Below are positions 1 to 8,110 of a stretch of DNA of 26,786 nucleotides, one piece after another. The notes beneath the pieces are model-generated. The model was given only the letters and a program-made list of their open reading frames with translations, searched no databases and was not told where the DNA came from. The DNA is from a virus. The stretch is taken from IMG/VR virus record IMGVR_UViG_3300006917_000126, positions 1-26,786 of that record; one strand, given 5' to 3'. Within the stretch, counting starts at the first letter, position 1. The number at the start of each line of letters is the position of its first letter. The translations under genes and the position numbers were made by a program.

Positions 1-1
1 G

Positions 2-445
2 ATCTCCAACTACACCACCAACGAGCTTAACGAGTCTACCCTGCTGAACGCGATGATCGCGATCCGCACGAACTTCAAAGATCAGGCTGGTCTGAAGGTG
101 TTCGCGCGTGGCCGCAAGCTGATCGTCCCGGCGGCTCTGGAACCGGTTGCTATCCGCCTTACCAAGACGGAACTGCGTCCGGGTACTGCGGACAACGACG
201 TGAACGCGATCATGATGACCGCCGGTGGCCTGCCGGAAGGTTACATGGTCAACGACTTCCTCACGTCGGCGTCGGCTTGGTTCCTTCTCACCAACATTGA
301 CGGCCTCTCCTACATGGAGCGTGTCAAGTTTGAGACGGATATGCAGGTTGACTTTGTGACCGATAACCTTCTGGTTAAGGGTTACGAGCGTTATAGCTTC
401 GGCTACTACAACTGGCGTTCCATCTACGGCGCTATCCCGTCGTAA
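2..445 (+). CDS. Major capsid protein, C-terminal part (gene cut by window start)
   Basis: This is the 3' end of the shell-forming coat protein. The reading frame is open from base 2 to the TAA at 443-445 (147 residues seen), and the true start lies upstream of the window. The C-terminal half looks like HK97-fold coat proteins of podovirus-like phages: a segment around LIVPAALEPVAIRL, a Met/Gly-rich loop with LPEGYMVNDFL, a helix-like LSYMERVKFETDMQ stretch, and an aromatic end (RYSFGYYNWRSIYG). Identity rests on overall resemblance and on context: a hairpin terminator follows, as is usual after highly expressed coat genes, and small head proteins and the tail connector come next. The ATG at 53 is internal, since in-frame codons continue upstream without a stop. 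Confidence 0.8.
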   Translation: MSNYTTNELNESTLLNAMIAIRTNFKDQAGLKVFARGRKLIVPAALEPVAIRLTKTELRPGTADNDVNAIMMTAGGLPEGYMVNDFLTSASAWFLLTNIDGLSYMERVKFETDMQVDFVTDNLLVKGYERYSFGYYNWRSIYGAIPS

Positions 446-454
446 TTTTGACAG

Positions 455-480
455 GGCGGGGGCTACGGCTCCCGCCTTTC
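455..480 (+). terminator. Rho-independent terminator after the capsid gene
   Basis: A perfect 9-bp stem (455-463 GGCGGGGGC with 468-476 GCTCCCGCC, one G-U pair) closes a TACG loop and is followed by TTTC. In RNA the loop is C(UACG)G, a member of the extra-stable UNCG tetraloop class. The T tract is short, so termination may be partial. It sits 9 nt after the capsid stop codon. Confidence 0.8.
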
Positions 481-493
481 ATCTAGGCTAATT

Positions 494-538
494 GATCTTG
501 TAGACCGGCCTAGCGGACGCTGCACAGACTACAAGATC
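494..538 (+). promoter_or_regulatory. Perfect 10-bp inverted repeat in the 5' leader of the next gene
   Basis: GATCTTGTAG (494-503) and CTACAAGATC (529-538) are exact inverted repeats separated by 25 nt. The repeat lies between the capsid terminator and the ribosome binding site of the gene at 559. No T tract follows, so it is not a simple terminator. It could be a leader RNA hairpin or a protein-binding palindrome. I could not identify a convincing -10/-35 promoter in the 78 nt between terminator and start codon. Confidence 0.5.
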
Positions 539-558
539 GCATCGTGCAGGAGGGCCTT

Positions 559-1014
559 ATGGGCGCTACTACGTTTACTGGTCCGATCAAGGCCGGTAAC
601 ATCCTGAACACGAGCGGCACCACTCTTGGCTCGGACGTTACTAACGTCGGCTATGTGGTGATGGCTCAGTCTTCGGCTGTTACGCAGGCTTCGGGCGCGA
701 CCTCCATTGTGATCCCCGCCAACAGCCAGATTCTTTCCATCAGCGTCATGGTGACGACTGCTTGGGATGGCGTTGCCACGACTTTTGGCGTTGGCACGAC
801 GGCTTCGGCTACGTTCCTGACGGCTGCTGGCGCGCTTGACGGCGTTGCTGTTGGCCCGCTTTCGGCGACTCCGGGCACCGACGCTACCCGCGCTGGCAAC
901 TGGAATGACGTTGGCACCACGGATCGCAAGATCGCTGTGACTTCCACCAACACCGGCGCTGGCGTCGGCGTTATCACTGTTACCTACGTTCAGGCGCGCA
1001 ACCTGACGGCGTAA
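559..1014 (+). CDS. Small virion protein, decoration/head protein-like
   Basis: A 151-residue protein encoded directly after the capsid gene. The start is ATG 559 because AGGAGGG (548-554) lies 5 nt upstream; the GTG at 544 would place this Shine-Dalgarno sequence inside the gene. The protein is rich in Thr, Ala, Gly and Val with alternating hydrophobic strands and few charges. It contains IVIPANSQILSISVMV and ends in a strand-like GVGVITVTYVQARNL. No signal peptide or membrane segment is seen. The composition and position fit a capsid decoration or head-stabilising protein of beta-sandwich type, but I do not recognise a named family. The function is inference from position. Confidence 0.65.
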   Translation: MGATTFTGPIKAGNILNTSGTTLGSDVTNVGYVVMAQSSAVTQASGATSIVIPANSQILSISVMVTTAWDGVATTFGVGTTASATFLTAAGALDGVAVGPLSATPGTDATRAGNWNDVGTTDRKIAVTSTNTGAGVGVITVTYVQARNLTA

Positions 1015-1034
1015 ACTAGCCATTGGAGGCTATC

Positions 1035-1298
1035 ATGAAGGGTCGTAATGCTCGCAAGACCGGTGGCGTTGTGATGAAGAACAGCGCGCCGACCGATGTG
1101 TACGCTGGCGCTAACTCGGAAGTCGTGAAGGAAGCCAAGGGCGGCACCAACGGCTTCAAGAAGGGTGGCAAGGCTATGGGCAAGGTCCATGGCGAGGCTG
1201 CTAAGATGAACGCTGGTCGCAAGCCCCGTAAGGCTGGCGGCGGTGTGTTCTCGTCTGCCGCTTCGGGCTCGCCCCGCAAGGCAAGCTCCCATTACTGA
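1035..1298 (+). CDS. Small Lys/Gly-rich basic protein of unknown function
   Basis: An 87-residue, strongly basic protein. ATG 1035 is chosen because GGAGG (1025-1029) lies 5 nt upstream. It starts MKGRNARKTGGVVMKN and has Lys-Gly-Gly motifs in the middle (GFKKGGKAMGK) and a basic, Gly-rich end (AGRKPRKAGGG). It is probably intrinsically disordered. Small proteins of this type are common near capsid genes in environmental podovirus-like genomes, but I know of no assigned role; nucleic-acid binding or a minor head role is speculation. Its last codons form one arm of a hairpin at 1288-1322, and a terminator follows at 1323, so its mRNA end is structured. Confidence 0.6.
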   Translation: MKGRNARKTGGVVMKNSAPTDVYAGANSEVVKEAKGGTNGFKKGGKAMGKVHGEAAKMNAGRKPRKAGGGVFSSAASGSPRKASSHY

Positions 1299-1322
1299 GT
1301 AAAGCTCCCATTCAGTAGTGGG
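1288..1322 (+). promoter_or_regulatory. 11-bp stem-loop straddling a stop codon, just before a terminator
   Basis: CCCATTACTGA (1288-1298, including the TGA stop) pairs with TCAGTAGTGGG (1312-1322) through 11 bp with one G-U pair and a 13-nt loop. A terminator hairpin starts one base later. The loop contains a partial direct repeat of the upstream arm (AAGCTCCCATT occurs at 1283-1293 and 1302-1312). Two stacked hairpins could protect the upstream mRNA from 3' exonucleases. Confidence 0.45.
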
Positions 1323-1349
1323 AAACGGGGGCCATTGCGCCCCCGTTTT
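1323..1349 (+). terminator. Rho-independent terminator
   Basis: AAACGGGGGC (1323-1332) and GCCCCCGTTT (1339-1348) form a perfect 10-bp stem with a 6-nt loop, ending in TTTT. The next start codon (ATG 1364) is only 14 nt beyond the T tract, with its AGGAGG at 1353-1358. No promoter can fit between, so downstream genes must be expressed by read-through or from a promoter further upstream. Confidence 0.85.
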
Positions 1350-1363
1350 ACTAGGAGGATACG

Positions 1364-1603
1364 ATGCCCGGCGCATGGACACGCAAAGAAGGCAAGAACC
1401 CTGAAGGCGGTTTGAATGAGAAGGGCCGCGCGTCTCTCCGCGCCCAAGGCCATGACATTAAGCGGCCCCAGCCAGAAGGCGGCTCCCGCAAAGATAGCTT
1501 CTGCGCCCGGATGACCGGCATGAAGCGCAAGCTGACTGGCTCGGCTAAAGCTGCCGATCCTGACAGCCGTATCAACAAAGCCCTCCGTAAGTGGGATTGC
1601 TGA
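1364..1603 (+). CDS. Short conserved phage protein (DUF6321-like)
   Basis: A 79-residue protein with a strong ribosome binding site (AGGAGG, 5 nt spacing). It begins MPGAWTRKEGKNPEGGLN and carries a central basic region, the motif SRKDSFCARMTGMKRKLTG and a C-terminus DPDSRINKALRKWDC. I recall this pattern from short phage and environmental proteins grouped as a domain of unknown function (probably DUF6321), but the family number is from memory. Two Cys (in SFCARM and at the very end) and many Lys/Arg suggest a small basic folded protein. The gene ends one nt before the next one starts, so the two are probably translationally coupled. Its role is unknown. Confidence 0.65.
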   Translation: MPGAWTRKEGKNPEGGLNEKGRASLRAQGHDIKRPQPEGGSRKDSFCARMTGMKRKLTGSAKAADPDSRINKALRKWDC

Positions 1604-1604
1604 C

Positions 1605-2003
1605 ATGGCGTCAAAGCCACAAAACTCCGGTCTTTGGGGCCGCGCCAAGGCTGCTGCCAGAGCCAAGTTTGACGTTTACCCGTCTGCTTATGCCAATGCT
1701 TGGGCTTCCAAGTGGTACAAGCAGCACGGCGGTAAATGGTCCGGCGATGACAACCGAGTTAACAAAGCGTCTGGCGGCGGACTTGGAAAATGGTTCGCAG
1801 AAGACTGGCGTGATGTGAAAACTGGTGAGGAATGTGGTAGGATTCCCGGTGAAAAGGGCAAAAGGCCATACCCGGCATGTCGCCCTGCCGCTGCTGCCAA
1901 ATCAATGAGTAGCTCGCAGAAGGAGACAATGGCTAAGAAGAAAACTGGCCCCGCTAGGAAATCTTGGCCTGTATCTCCATCCGGCGTGAAAAAGGAAAGC
2001 TGA
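1605..2003 (+). CDS. Conserved phage protein (DUF5872-like)
   Basis: A 132-residue protein. The segment GLWGRAKAAARAKFDVYPSA then YANAWASKWYK, with a following GLGKWFAEDW motif, matches the pattern I recall for DUF5872, a short domain found in phages and large viruses whose function is unknown. Two Cys (ECGRIPGEKGKRPYPAC) frame a basic loop that could bind metal or nucleic acid; that is a guess. The C-terminal 40 residues are Lys/Ser-rich and look disordered (KKKTGPARKSWPVSPS). Start ATG 1605 follows the previous stop by one nt. It forms a pair with the upstream gene, and both resemble small proteins with no assigned step in the phage cycle. Confidence 0.65.
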   Translation: MASKPQNSGLWGRAKAAARAKFDVYPSAYANAWASKWYKQHGGKWSGDDNRVNKASGGGLGKWFAEDWRDVKTGEECGRIPGEKGKRPYPACRPAAAAKSMSSSQKETMAKKKTGPARKSWPVSPSGVKKES

Positions 2004-2004
2004 A

Positions 2005-2331
2005 ATGCAGTACCGCACTATTTCTCTGACCGATGAAGGCCGCAGCGAGGTTATTGCTGTTGATGACTTCCAGACGCCTTTCAACCTTGGTCTGGCGGCA
2101 AATATCACGGCTGGCACGCCCACGTTCAGCATCCAGTACTCCTTGGATGATCCTAATGCTGTCGGCTATGACAAGGACACGGCTCTGTGGTTCAGCGTCA
2201 CCGGTCTTTCCGGTGTCACGGCGGACACCGCTGTTGGCATGACCATTCCTTGCCGCGCCATCAGCATCTACATGGCGACCGGTCAGACGGGCACTGTGGA
2301 ACTTAAAGTCGTTCAGGCTGGCCCCGCCTAA
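2005..2331 (+). CDS. Small beta-rich virion-type protein
   Basis: A 108-residue protein with no charge clusters and predicted alternating beta strands (for example VIAVDDFQTPFNLGLA, TFSIQYSLDDP, GTVELKVVQAG). Start ATG 2005 overlaps the end of the previous gene region by spacing only (stop at 2001-2003), with AAAGGAAAG upstream. It lies immediately before the gp4-like connector gene. Size, composition and position fit a minor head, decoration or head-completion protein. I do not recognise a family, so the structural assignment is inference. Confidence 0.6.
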   Translation: MQYRTISLTDEGRSEVIAVDDFQTPFNLGLAANITAGTPTFSIQYSLDDPNAVGYDKDTALWFSVTGLSGVTADTAVGMTIPCRAISIYMATGQTGTVELKVVQAGPA

Positions 2332-2343
2332 TAGGAGAGCCGG

Positions 2344-3033
2344 ATGACAACCAGCGGGACGTACACGTTCAATCCGTCTTTGGGCGAGCTGACCCTGTAT
2401 GCGTACAACCTGATCGGTTTGCGCAACACGTCGCTCGTGCAGGAACATATGCAGACGGCCCGCATGGCGACCAACCTGCTTCTGGCGAGGTGGTCTAACC
2501 AAGGCGTAAATCTTTGGGCTGTTGATCTTGAAACGGTTCCGCTGGTTCAGGGCACGTCTACTTATAACGTGCCTGCCGACACCGTCATGATCTTGGACGC
2601 TTACATCACGATTGCGCAGGGTAATTCTAATACTGACCGTATTATTTTGCCGATCTCGCGCACGGAATATGCGTCCTATCCCAATAAAGAACAGCAGGGC
2701 TTTCCAACCACGTATTGGTTTGATCGCCTGCTTGATCCCACGATTACGCTTTGGCCCGTGCCAGATGGCGGCGAGGCAACCACGCTGAAGTACTACCGTG
2801 TCAGGCGTCTTCAGGATGCCAATTACACGGCGGGTCAGACGGTTGAAATCCCGTATCTGTGGCTGGAGGCGTTTGCTTACGGTCTTGCCACGAGGCTAGC
2901 GCAGGTCTGGTCGCCTGAAAAGGTCCAGATCATGAAGCCGTTTGCTGACGAGGCGTATCAAATCGCTGCGGATCAGAACACTGAGTACGTCTCTCAGTAC
3001 ATCTCTCCGCAAATTCAGGGGTACTTTAGGTGA
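2344..3033 (+). CDS. Head-tail connector, P22 gp4-like tail accessory factor
   Basis: A 229-residue protein resembling the P22 gp4-like / tail-accessory family, whose members bind below the portal ring and extend the channel after DNA packaging. Visible features: an N-terminal helix-rich part with QEHMQTARMATNLLLARWSN, a beta-rich middle (TYNVPADTVMILDAYI; TITLWPVPDGGEATTLKYYR), and a C-terminal helical part (WLEAFAYGLATRLAQVWSP, then EAYQIAADQNTE) ending PQIQGYFR. The order 'LWxVPDG / YYRVRRLQD / IPYLWLEAFAYGLA' is typical of connector proteins in environmental podovirus-like phages. ATG 2344 has AGGAGAG upstream. Its stop overlaps the next start (GTGA at 3030-3033). Confidence 0.75.
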   Translation: MTTSGTYTFNPSLGELTLYAYNLIGLRNTSLVQEHMQTARMATNLLLARWSNQGVNLWAVDLETVPLVQGTSTYNVPADTVMILDAYITIAQGNSNTDRIILPISRTEYASYPNKEQQGFPTTYWFDRLLDPTITLWPVPDGGEATTLKYYRVRRLQDANYTAGQTVEIPYLWLEAFAYGLATRLAQVWSPEKVQIMKPFADEAYQIAADQNTEYVSQYISPQIQGYFR

Positions 3034-3767
3034 GGCCACACGGTCGCGCATCGGTAAGCTCTACCAACCCGCGTGCCTTTGGCATCTGCGACCGCTGTGG
3101 CTTTTTGTATAATCACCATGAGCTTCAGTGGCAGTTTGACTATCGTGGCGCTGCCCTGATGAACATCCGCATCTTGGTATGCGAGACGTGCCTTGATGTG
3201 CCTCAGAATCAGCTTCGGAACATCATCATTCCGGCTGATCCAACGCCCATCATGAACGCCCGTATTCAGGATTATGTCACGGCGGAAACCAATAACCGCT
3301 ATACATCCAGTCAGGTTTTGCAGGTCTCTGCGGCCTCTGGCACGGGTTCTGTCGCCACGCTGACGTTCCCAGTGCCGTTGTCTCTGACTCCAATTACCGT
3401 TGGCAGCACTATTGTGGTGTCTGGCATGGAGCCCGCCACGTACAATGGCACCTATGTTGTCACGGCCTCCAGCAACTCTGGGTCGTACACGGTGTCATTT
3501 GCCAGCAATGCCACGGGGAGCATGACGCACGCTGGCTCGGTGGCGATCAACATTGATCCCATTACCGGCCTGCCCATGGGCAACACCCAGAACCGAATCA
3601 CTCAGAGCAGCCAGAACCGCGTCACCCAGACCACTGGCGAGCCCCCGTTTGGCCTCAATGAAGAGCCGGGCACGAGCCTATTTGTGCCTGACGATATTGG
3701 TGGCAATGACCCCGGCTTGCCGTATAATTTCAACCAAGTTCCGAAGACGGGTCCGTTAAATGGCTAA
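3030..3767 (+). CDS. Zinc-ribbon phage structural protein
   Basis: A 245-residue protein starting with GTG 3030, overlapping the connector stop by 4 nt. The N-terminus has two CxxC pairs ([10 protein letters not shown] and VCETCLD, about 35 residues apart), a zinc-ribbon arrangement that probably binds one Zn ion. Residues about 85-180 form a Thr/Ser/Val-rich beta-sandwich-like insert ([20 protein letters not shown], then [17 protein letters not shown]). The C-terminal 60 residues are Asn/Gln/Pro-rich and look extended (two NRxTQ-type repeats). Similar proteins with this N-terminus follow the connector gene in related phages, so a connector-associated or fibre-attachment role is plausible but unproven. 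It overlaps the fibre gene start by 8 nt, suggesting coupled translation. Confidence 0.65.
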   Translation: MRPHGRASVSSTNPRAFGICDRCGFLYNHHELQWQFDYRGAALMNIRILVCETCLDVPQNQLRNIIIPADPTPIMNARIQDYVTAETNNRYTSSQVLQVSAASGTGSVATLTFPVPLSLTPITVGSTIVVSGMEPATYNGTYVVTASSNSGSYTVSFASNATGSMTHAGSVAINIDPITGLPMGNTQNRITQSSQNRVTQTTGEPPFGLNEEPGTSLFVPDDIGGNDPGLPYNFNQVPKTGPLNG

Positions 3768-6252
3768 CATCCAGATTCCAAACCTTCCCGTTGCCGTGTC
3801 TCTGAATGGCACGGAGGAGATGGAACTTGTTCAGTCCGGCGTATCCGTCCGCGCTACGACTCAACAAATTGCTGATTTGCAGGGTGTTGGCCCCACGGGC
3901 CCTACGGGTGCTGTTGGTCCGACCGGCCCCACGGGCGTGACTGGCCCGACCGGCCCAACTGGGGCAACTGGTCCTACCGGAACCCCCGGCAACTCAACCA
4001 GCTTGTTTCTGTTTCAAGCTAATACGGCTTCCACCAGCGGCTATCCGGGTGATGGATATATCCTCTGGAATAACGCTACCCAAACGTCGGCCACGCAGCT
4101 TAACATCAGCCATCTGACCGATAACGGCATTGACGTAGATATTTTTCTCTCGCTGCTGACGATTGGCGAGAGAATTATTGTTCAAGACCAATCGGCCAGC
4201 GCCAACTATCAGACGTTCACGATTACTGGTGCGCCGACTTCAGTTAACCCCGGCTCCCCAACTGCTTATTGGACCTATCCTGTCAGCCTTTTCTCGTCTG
4301 GCGGCACGGGAACCACTGGATTTTCTTTCGGCCTTCCGCTGTTCTTAGCTCTAATTGTTGGTCAGGCTGGCCCGACCGGCCCGACTGGTAACAATGGCCC
4401 GACCGGTCCTACGGGCGTTGGGGGTGCTACCGGCCCTACGGGCGCGACTGGCCCCAGCGGCGGCACGAGCTATACGGAATCACCTACTCCCCCACTAAGC
4501 CCGGTGGTTGGCGACCGTTGGCTCGATACTGATTCTGGTATCGAGTACACATGGATTTCTGATGCCAGCGGCGCGCAGTGGGTGGAGATCAACACCTCTG
4601 GCTTCATTGGGCCAAGCGGTCCTACGGGTGCGACTGGCCCCACTGGAGCGACCGGTGCTGTTGGCCCTACTGGCCCGACCGGATCGGTTGGCTCCACGGG
4701 TCCCACGGGTCCAACCGGCGTTTCTGGCCCGACTGGACCTACGGGTGCGGCTTCTACGGTGGCTGGTCCCACTGGACCTACCGGCCCGACAGGCGTTTCC
4801 GGCCCTACCGGCTCTGGAGGTCCAACCGGACCCACTGGCGCGGCTTCTACTGTGGCTGGTCCGACCGGACCTACCGGTGCTACTGGCGCAGTTGGCCCCA
4901 CCGGCCCCGGCGGCGCGCTTGCCAGCTATGGCTCGTTCTTCAGTGACGTTGACCAGACGGCGACGGTAAACACACCGACGCCGATGACGCTGAACAACAC
5001 AGCGGGCGCGACTAACATCTCTATCGTGTCAAACTCGCGGATTACGTTTGCTGCGGGCGGCACGTTTGACATTCAGTTCTCCGCTCAATTCCACAACACG
5101 GGCGGCGGCGGCTCTGGGCAGACGGTCAACATCTGGTTCCGCAAGAACGGTGTGGACATTCCAAGCTCTGACACCAAACTGACGGTTCCAAGCAATGCGC
5201 CGTATGTTGTGGCGGCATGGGATTATCTGGATACGTTCGTAGCGGGCGACTACGTTGAACTGATATGGATGACGGACAACGCCTCCATCATCCTTGAGCA
5301 TGAGCCGATTGGGGCGCTTAATCCGGCCATCCCGTCTCTCATTGTCAGCGTTATGCAGGTCATGTACCTGCAAGTTGGTCCTACCGGCCCCACGGGCGCG
5401 GGAGCTACTGGCCCGACCGGTCCTACAGGCGCTACCGGCAGCGCAGGCATTGATGGCCCCACAGGACCCACCGGCGTAGCGGGCGCATCTGGTCCTACAG
5501 GCCCCACGGGAGCCAACGGCATTGATGGGCCTACTGGCCCTACGGGCGTGGCTGGACCTACCGGCCCAACGGGCGCTAATGGTATTGACGGCCCCACAGG
5601 GCCCACTGGTGTCGCTGGTCCGACTGGTCCAACTGGCACTGCGGGCGTTGACGGCCCGACCGGGCCAACTGGAACTGCGGGTGTTGCTGGCCCCACGGGC
5701 CCAACGGGTGATATTGGACCCACTGGCCCTACGGGAGCCGCTTCTACTGTAGCGGGTCCGACTGGCCCGACCGGTACAGCCGGAACGGCTGGTCCCACGG
5801 GTCCTACTGGCCCGACTGGCGTTGCGTCCTACACCCGCACATCCTTCACGGCTACCGGCGGTCAGACGACGTTCTCGGTCACGTATACCGTGGGCTACAT
5901 TGAGGTCTACGTTAACGGCGTATTCCTAAATGGCTCTGACTATACGGCCACCACGGGCACGGATGTTGTCCTTGCCACGGCGTGTACGGCTGGCGATATT
6001 GTTGAGTTTGTCGCCATCTCTGTGAACACGTTCGGCGCTGGCCCGATTGGCCCGACTGGTCCTACGGGCGCGAGCGGCCCCACTGGCTTCTCGCCGCTGG
6101 TGGCTAACGACGCGATCATTCTTAACTACACAACGATCTCGGCTAACTACACGATGCCCACTTCTTACAATGGCATCTCTGTCGGCCCGATCACGATTGG
6201 CAGCGGGGCGACAGTGACGATTTCCTCGGGACAGCGCTGGGTGGTGATCTGA
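3760..6252 (+). CDS. Large collagen-like tail fibre protein with alternating globular domains
   Basis: An 830-residue fibre protein. Residues 1-43 form an N-terminal attachment-type region ([20 protein letters not shown]). Five blocks of collagen-type Gly-X-Y triplets, mostly GPT, follow at about residues 44-76, 201-233, 281-387, 540-689 and 761-778. Between them lie globular, beta-rich domains: 78-200; 236-280 ([15 protein letters not shown] motif); 390-538 (jelly-roll-like, with [17 protein letters not shown] and [11 protein letters not shown]); and 690-758 ([29 protein letters not shown]), a module seen repeatedly in phage fibres. The C-terminus (about 779-830) includes [10 protein letters not shown]. 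The triplet blocks should form triple-helical rods, making this a trimeric string-of-beads fibre. There is no catalytic motif. It overlaps the next ATG by one base. Confidence 0.8.
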   Translation: MANIQIPNLPVAVSLNGTEEMELVQSGVSVRATTQQIADLQGVGPTGPTGAVGPTGPTGVTGPTGPTGATGPTGTPGNSTSLFLFQANTASTSGYPGDGYILWNNATQTSATQLNISHLTDNGIDVDIFLSLLTIGERIIVQDQSASANYQTFTITGAPTSVNPGSPTAYWTYPVSLFSSGGTGTTGFSFGLPLFLALIVGQAGPTGPTGNNGPTGPTGVGGATGPTGATGPSGGTSYTESPTPPLSPVVGDRWLDTDSGIEYTWISDASGAQWVEINTSGFIGPSGPTGATGPTGATGAVGPTGPTGSVGSTGPTGPTGVSGPTGPTGAASTVAGPTGPTGPTGVSGPTGSGGPTGPTGAASTVAGPTGPTGATGAVGPTGPGGALASYGSFFSDVDQTATVNTPTPMTLNNTAGATNISIVSNSRITFAAGGTFDIQFSAQFHNTGGGGSGQTVNIWFRKNGVDIPSSDTKLTVPSNAPYVVAAWDYLDTFVAGDYVELIWMTDNASIILEHEPIGALNPAIPSLIVSVMQVMYLQVGPTGPTGAGATGPTGPTGATGSAGIDGPTGPTGVAGASGPTGPTGANGIDGPTGPTGVAGPTGPTGANGIDGPTGPTGVAGPTGPTGTAGVDGPTGPTGTAGVAGPTGPTGDIGPTGPTGAASTVAGPTGPTGTAGTAGPTGPTGPTGVASYTRTSFTATGGQTTFSVTYTVGYIEVYVNGVFLNGSDYTATTGTDVVLATACTAGDIVEFVAISVNTFGAGPIGPTGPTGASGPTGFSPLVANDAIILNYTTISANYTMPTSYNGISVGPITIGSGATVTISSGQRWVVI
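3889..3987 (+). repeat. Collagen-like Gly-X-Y coding block 1
   Basis: Eleven uninterrupted Gly-X-Y triplets, mainly GPT, encoded with many different synonymous codons so that the DNA is not a perfect 9-bp repeat. Confidence 0.9.
4360..4458 (+). repeat. Collagen-like Gly-X-Y coding block 2
   Basis: Eleven triplets ([18 protein letters not shown] types) linking two globular domains of the large fibre. Confidence 0.85.
4600..4920 (+). repeat. Collagen-like Gly-X-Y coding block 3
   Basis: A long GPT-rich block broken twice by the same off-register insert [10 protein letters not shown]. This repeated interruption indicates internal duplication. Confidence 0.88.
5377..5826 (+). repeat. Collagen-like Gly-X-Y coding block 4 (longest)
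   Basis: About 50 triplets. Higher-order repeats such as [18 protein letters not shown] recur, and the [10 protein letters not shown] interruption of block 3 occurs again near the 3' end. Confidence 0.9.
6040..6093 (+). repeat. Collagen-like Gly-X-Y coding block 5 (short)
   Basis: About six triplets ([18 protein letters not shown]) joining the last two globular modules of the fibre. Confidence 0.8.
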
Positions 6253-6728
6253 TGAGTACGATTGCTGCGGGAACCACTGGCACAACCGCCCTGCAAAGCA
6301 CGGGCGACACGACCGGCAATCTGGTTTTCCAGACTAATGGCACCACGACTGCGCTGACGTTAACCAGCGCACAGGCGGCAAACTTTACGGGCGTCGTGTC
6401 GGATTCGGCTGGTAAACTGCGCGCTATTCCTCAGTCTGGATCGGCTAAGACCAGCAGCTATACGCTGGCTACCGGTGACGTGGGTGAGTTCATTCAGGTC
6501 AGCACCGGCGGCAGCATTGTTATCCCTGACGCGACGTTTTCAACGGGTGACGTGGTGTCGGTGTTCAACAACACGTCTGGCAGCATTACGATCACTTGCA
6601 CGATCACCACGGCCTACATTGGCGGCACGGACGCTGACAAGGCGACCGTTTCCCTCGCCACGAGAGGTGTCTGCACCATTCTGTTCATCTCTGGCACGGT
6701 CTGCGTGATTACGGGGAACGTCTCGTGA
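6252..6728 (+). CDS. Small beta-rich fibre protein, carrier type A (copy 1)
   Basis: A 158-residue protein whose ATG overlaps the previous stop (TGATG). The N-terminal 45 residues (TTALQSTGDTTGNLVFQTNG) resemble the start of the protein at 9422. The rest, from about residue 58 (IPQSGSAKTSSYTLATGDVG through [18 protein letters not shown] to the end), is closely similar to the C-terminal domain of the collagen-like protein at 12853. It therefore looks like a free-standing version of that fibre tip domain. No enzyme motif is visible. The next gene begins 4 nt inside this one (GTGA), so the two are probably made in fixed ratio. I infer a fibre segment that carries the glycine-rich protein encoded next. 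Confidence 0.65.
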   Translation: MSTIAAGTTGTTALQSTGDTTGNLVFQTNGTTTALTLTSAQAANFTGVVSDSAGKLRAIPQSGSAKTSSYTLATGDVGEFIQVSTGGSIVIPDATFSTGDVVSVFNNTSGSITITCTITTAYIGGTDADKATVSLATRGVCTILFISGTVCVITGNVS

Positions 6729-7576
6729 GCGGCATCCACCTCGCTCTTCTTGGTAGTCAATTTGGCAATGCAGGAAATGCCCCGCCAACAGTAGAGTATT
6801 TGGTTGTTGCAGGTGGTGGGGCCGGTGGAGGAAACGCTGGCGGTGGCGGCGGCGCTGGAGGCATGAGAACAGCGTCCGGGTTTGCTGTTTCATCTGGTTC
6901 AGCAATAACCGTTACTGTAGGCGCGGGTGGGGCAATTGGCGCAAGCTTAGGTAGAGGCTCAAGCGGCAGTAATTCTGTTTTTAGTACAATTACATCCACG
7001 GGTGGCGGCGGCGGCGGTGCTGGCCGTAGTGGCTCAAACGCGAATGGGCTTGCTGGTGGATCGGGTGGTGGAGCTGGATCAGCAGGGTCGTCAGGGGGCG
7101 TTGGAACAAGCGGGGAAGGTAATAATGGTGGGAACCCTTATGATGGAGGCGGTTCCGATGAAAACGGCGGCGGCGGCGGCGGCAAGAATGGGAATGGAGG
7201 AAGTGCTTCCTCTAATCAGGCAGGATCAGGTGGTTCTGGGGTTTCTTCTTCTATAAGTGGCGCTTCTGTTAATTATGCAGGTGGTGGCGGCGGTGGCGCT
7301 AATGCCGGAAGCGCGGGGAGCGGTGGCTCTGGTGGTGGAGGAGATGGCGGAAGGGCAACTACTGTAGGTCAGGCCGGGACAGCTAATACCGGCGGTGGCG
7401 GCGGTGCTGGGGGCGGAAGTGATGTCGCCGCCGGGGCGGGTGGATCGGGCGTCGTAATTGTCCGTTATGCTGACACATACTCAGCCGCGACATCAACAAC
7501 AGGCTCCCCAACAATCACTGTTTCTGGCGGCTTCCGCATTTATCGCTGGACCGGTAGCGGTTCCATTACGTTCTAG
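6725..7576 (+). CDS. Glycine-rich tail adhesin-like protein (copy 1)
   Basis: A 283-residue protein starting with GTG 6725, overlapping the upstream stop. After an 18-residue leader (MSGIHLALLGSQFGNAGN) comes PPTVEYLVVAGGGAGGG, then about 190 residues dominated by Gly-Gly-Gly-Gly runs, and a conserved end (SGVVIVRYADTYSAATSTTG, later FRIYRWTGSGSITF). Similar start and end segments occur in the proteins at 11953 and 13638. Poly-Gly regions of this kind can pack as polyglycine-II helices, as in the receptor-binding adhesin gp38 of Salmonella phage S16; I use that only as a structural analogy. A receptor-binding tip role is inferred from composition and position in a fibre array. Codons look more A/T-ending than in the capsid region. 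Confidence 0.7.
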   Translation: MSGIHLALLGSQFGNAGNAPPTVEYLVVAGGGAGGGNAGGGGGAGGMRTASGFAVSSGSAITVTVGAGGAIGASLGRGSSGSNSVFSTITSTGGGGGGAGRSGSNANGLAGGSGGGAGSAGSSGGVGTSGEGNNGGNPYDGGGSDENGGGGGGKNGNGGSASSNQAGSGGSGVSSSISGASVNYAGGGGGGANAGSAGSGGSGGGGDGGRATTVGQAGTANTGGGGGAGGGSDVAAGAGGSGVVIVRYADTYSAATSTTGSPTITVSGGFRIYRWTGSGSITF

Positions 7577-7585
7577 GAGTAAGAA

Positions 7586-8110
7586 ATGCCTGTAACGATA
7601 GTTGGCAGCAACACCCCTACCGCTGGCGGGGTTGGCTATGGCGATGGCGCTAATGTTGCCTTCACAGGTGCCGGAACCTCTGGTCAGGTGCTTGTCTCCA
7701 ATGGCTCCAGCGCGCCCGGCTTCTCGTCTACCATCTCTAGTGCCACTCTTTCTAGCCCGACGCTGACCAATCCAACCGTTAGCGCGTACACGGAAACCGT
7801 GGTCGCCCTTGGTACTGTGACAAGTTCTGCGACGATTGCGATCTCGGCTGGCACGGTCATCACGGCGACCCTTACTGCCTCTACGGCCTGCACGTTCACA
7901 ATGCCGACCGCCACGGCTGGTAAATCATTTGTCCTGCTTCTCAAGCAAGCCGCCAGCACAGGTAATGGCACAGCGACTTTCACTGGTGTAAAATGGCCCA
8001 CGGCTGGCGCACCGACGATCACCGCTACCGCTGGTAAGATGGACATTTTGACGTTCATCTCTGACGGAACCAACTGGTATGGCACTTACGTTCAGGGGTA
8101 TACGCCGTAA
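7586..8110 (+). CDS. Small beta-rich fibre protein, carrier type B
   Basis: A 174-residue protein with AGGAG upstream of ATG 7586. The N-terminal part is fibre-like (GQVLVSNGSSAPGFSSTISS, then a Ser/Thr/Leu repeat of SATLSSPTLTNPTVSAYTE), a sequence style common in phage tail fibres next to the tip. The C-terminal domain (AISAGTVITATLTASTACTF; FVLLLKQAASTGNGTATFTG; ISDGTNWYGTYVQGYTP) is a beta-rich module known from many phage fibre and tip proteins. Its stop overlaps the ATG of the glycine-rich gene at 8110 by one base, the same arrangement as in the neighbouring cassettes. Function as a fibre segment is inferred. Confidence 0.65.
   Translation: MPVTIVGSNTPTAGGVGYGDGANVAFTGAGTSGQVLVSNGSSAPGFSSTISSATLSSPTLTNPTVSAYTETVVALGTVTSSATIAISAGTVITATLTASTACTFTMPTATAGKSFVLLLKQAASTGNGTATFTGVKWPTAGAPTITATAGKMDILTFISDGTNWYGTYVQGYTP

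Noticed and set aside
4470-5798. Long minus-strand reading frames rich in Pro-Val-Gly (4470-4901, 5250-5798; similar ones at 12900-13304 and 14549-15193)
   Set aside because: They are the antisense of GPT-repeat DNA. The 9-bp periodicity keeps the opposite strand open and yields artificial PVG repeats, with no ribosome binding sites and full overlap with well-supported fibre genes.
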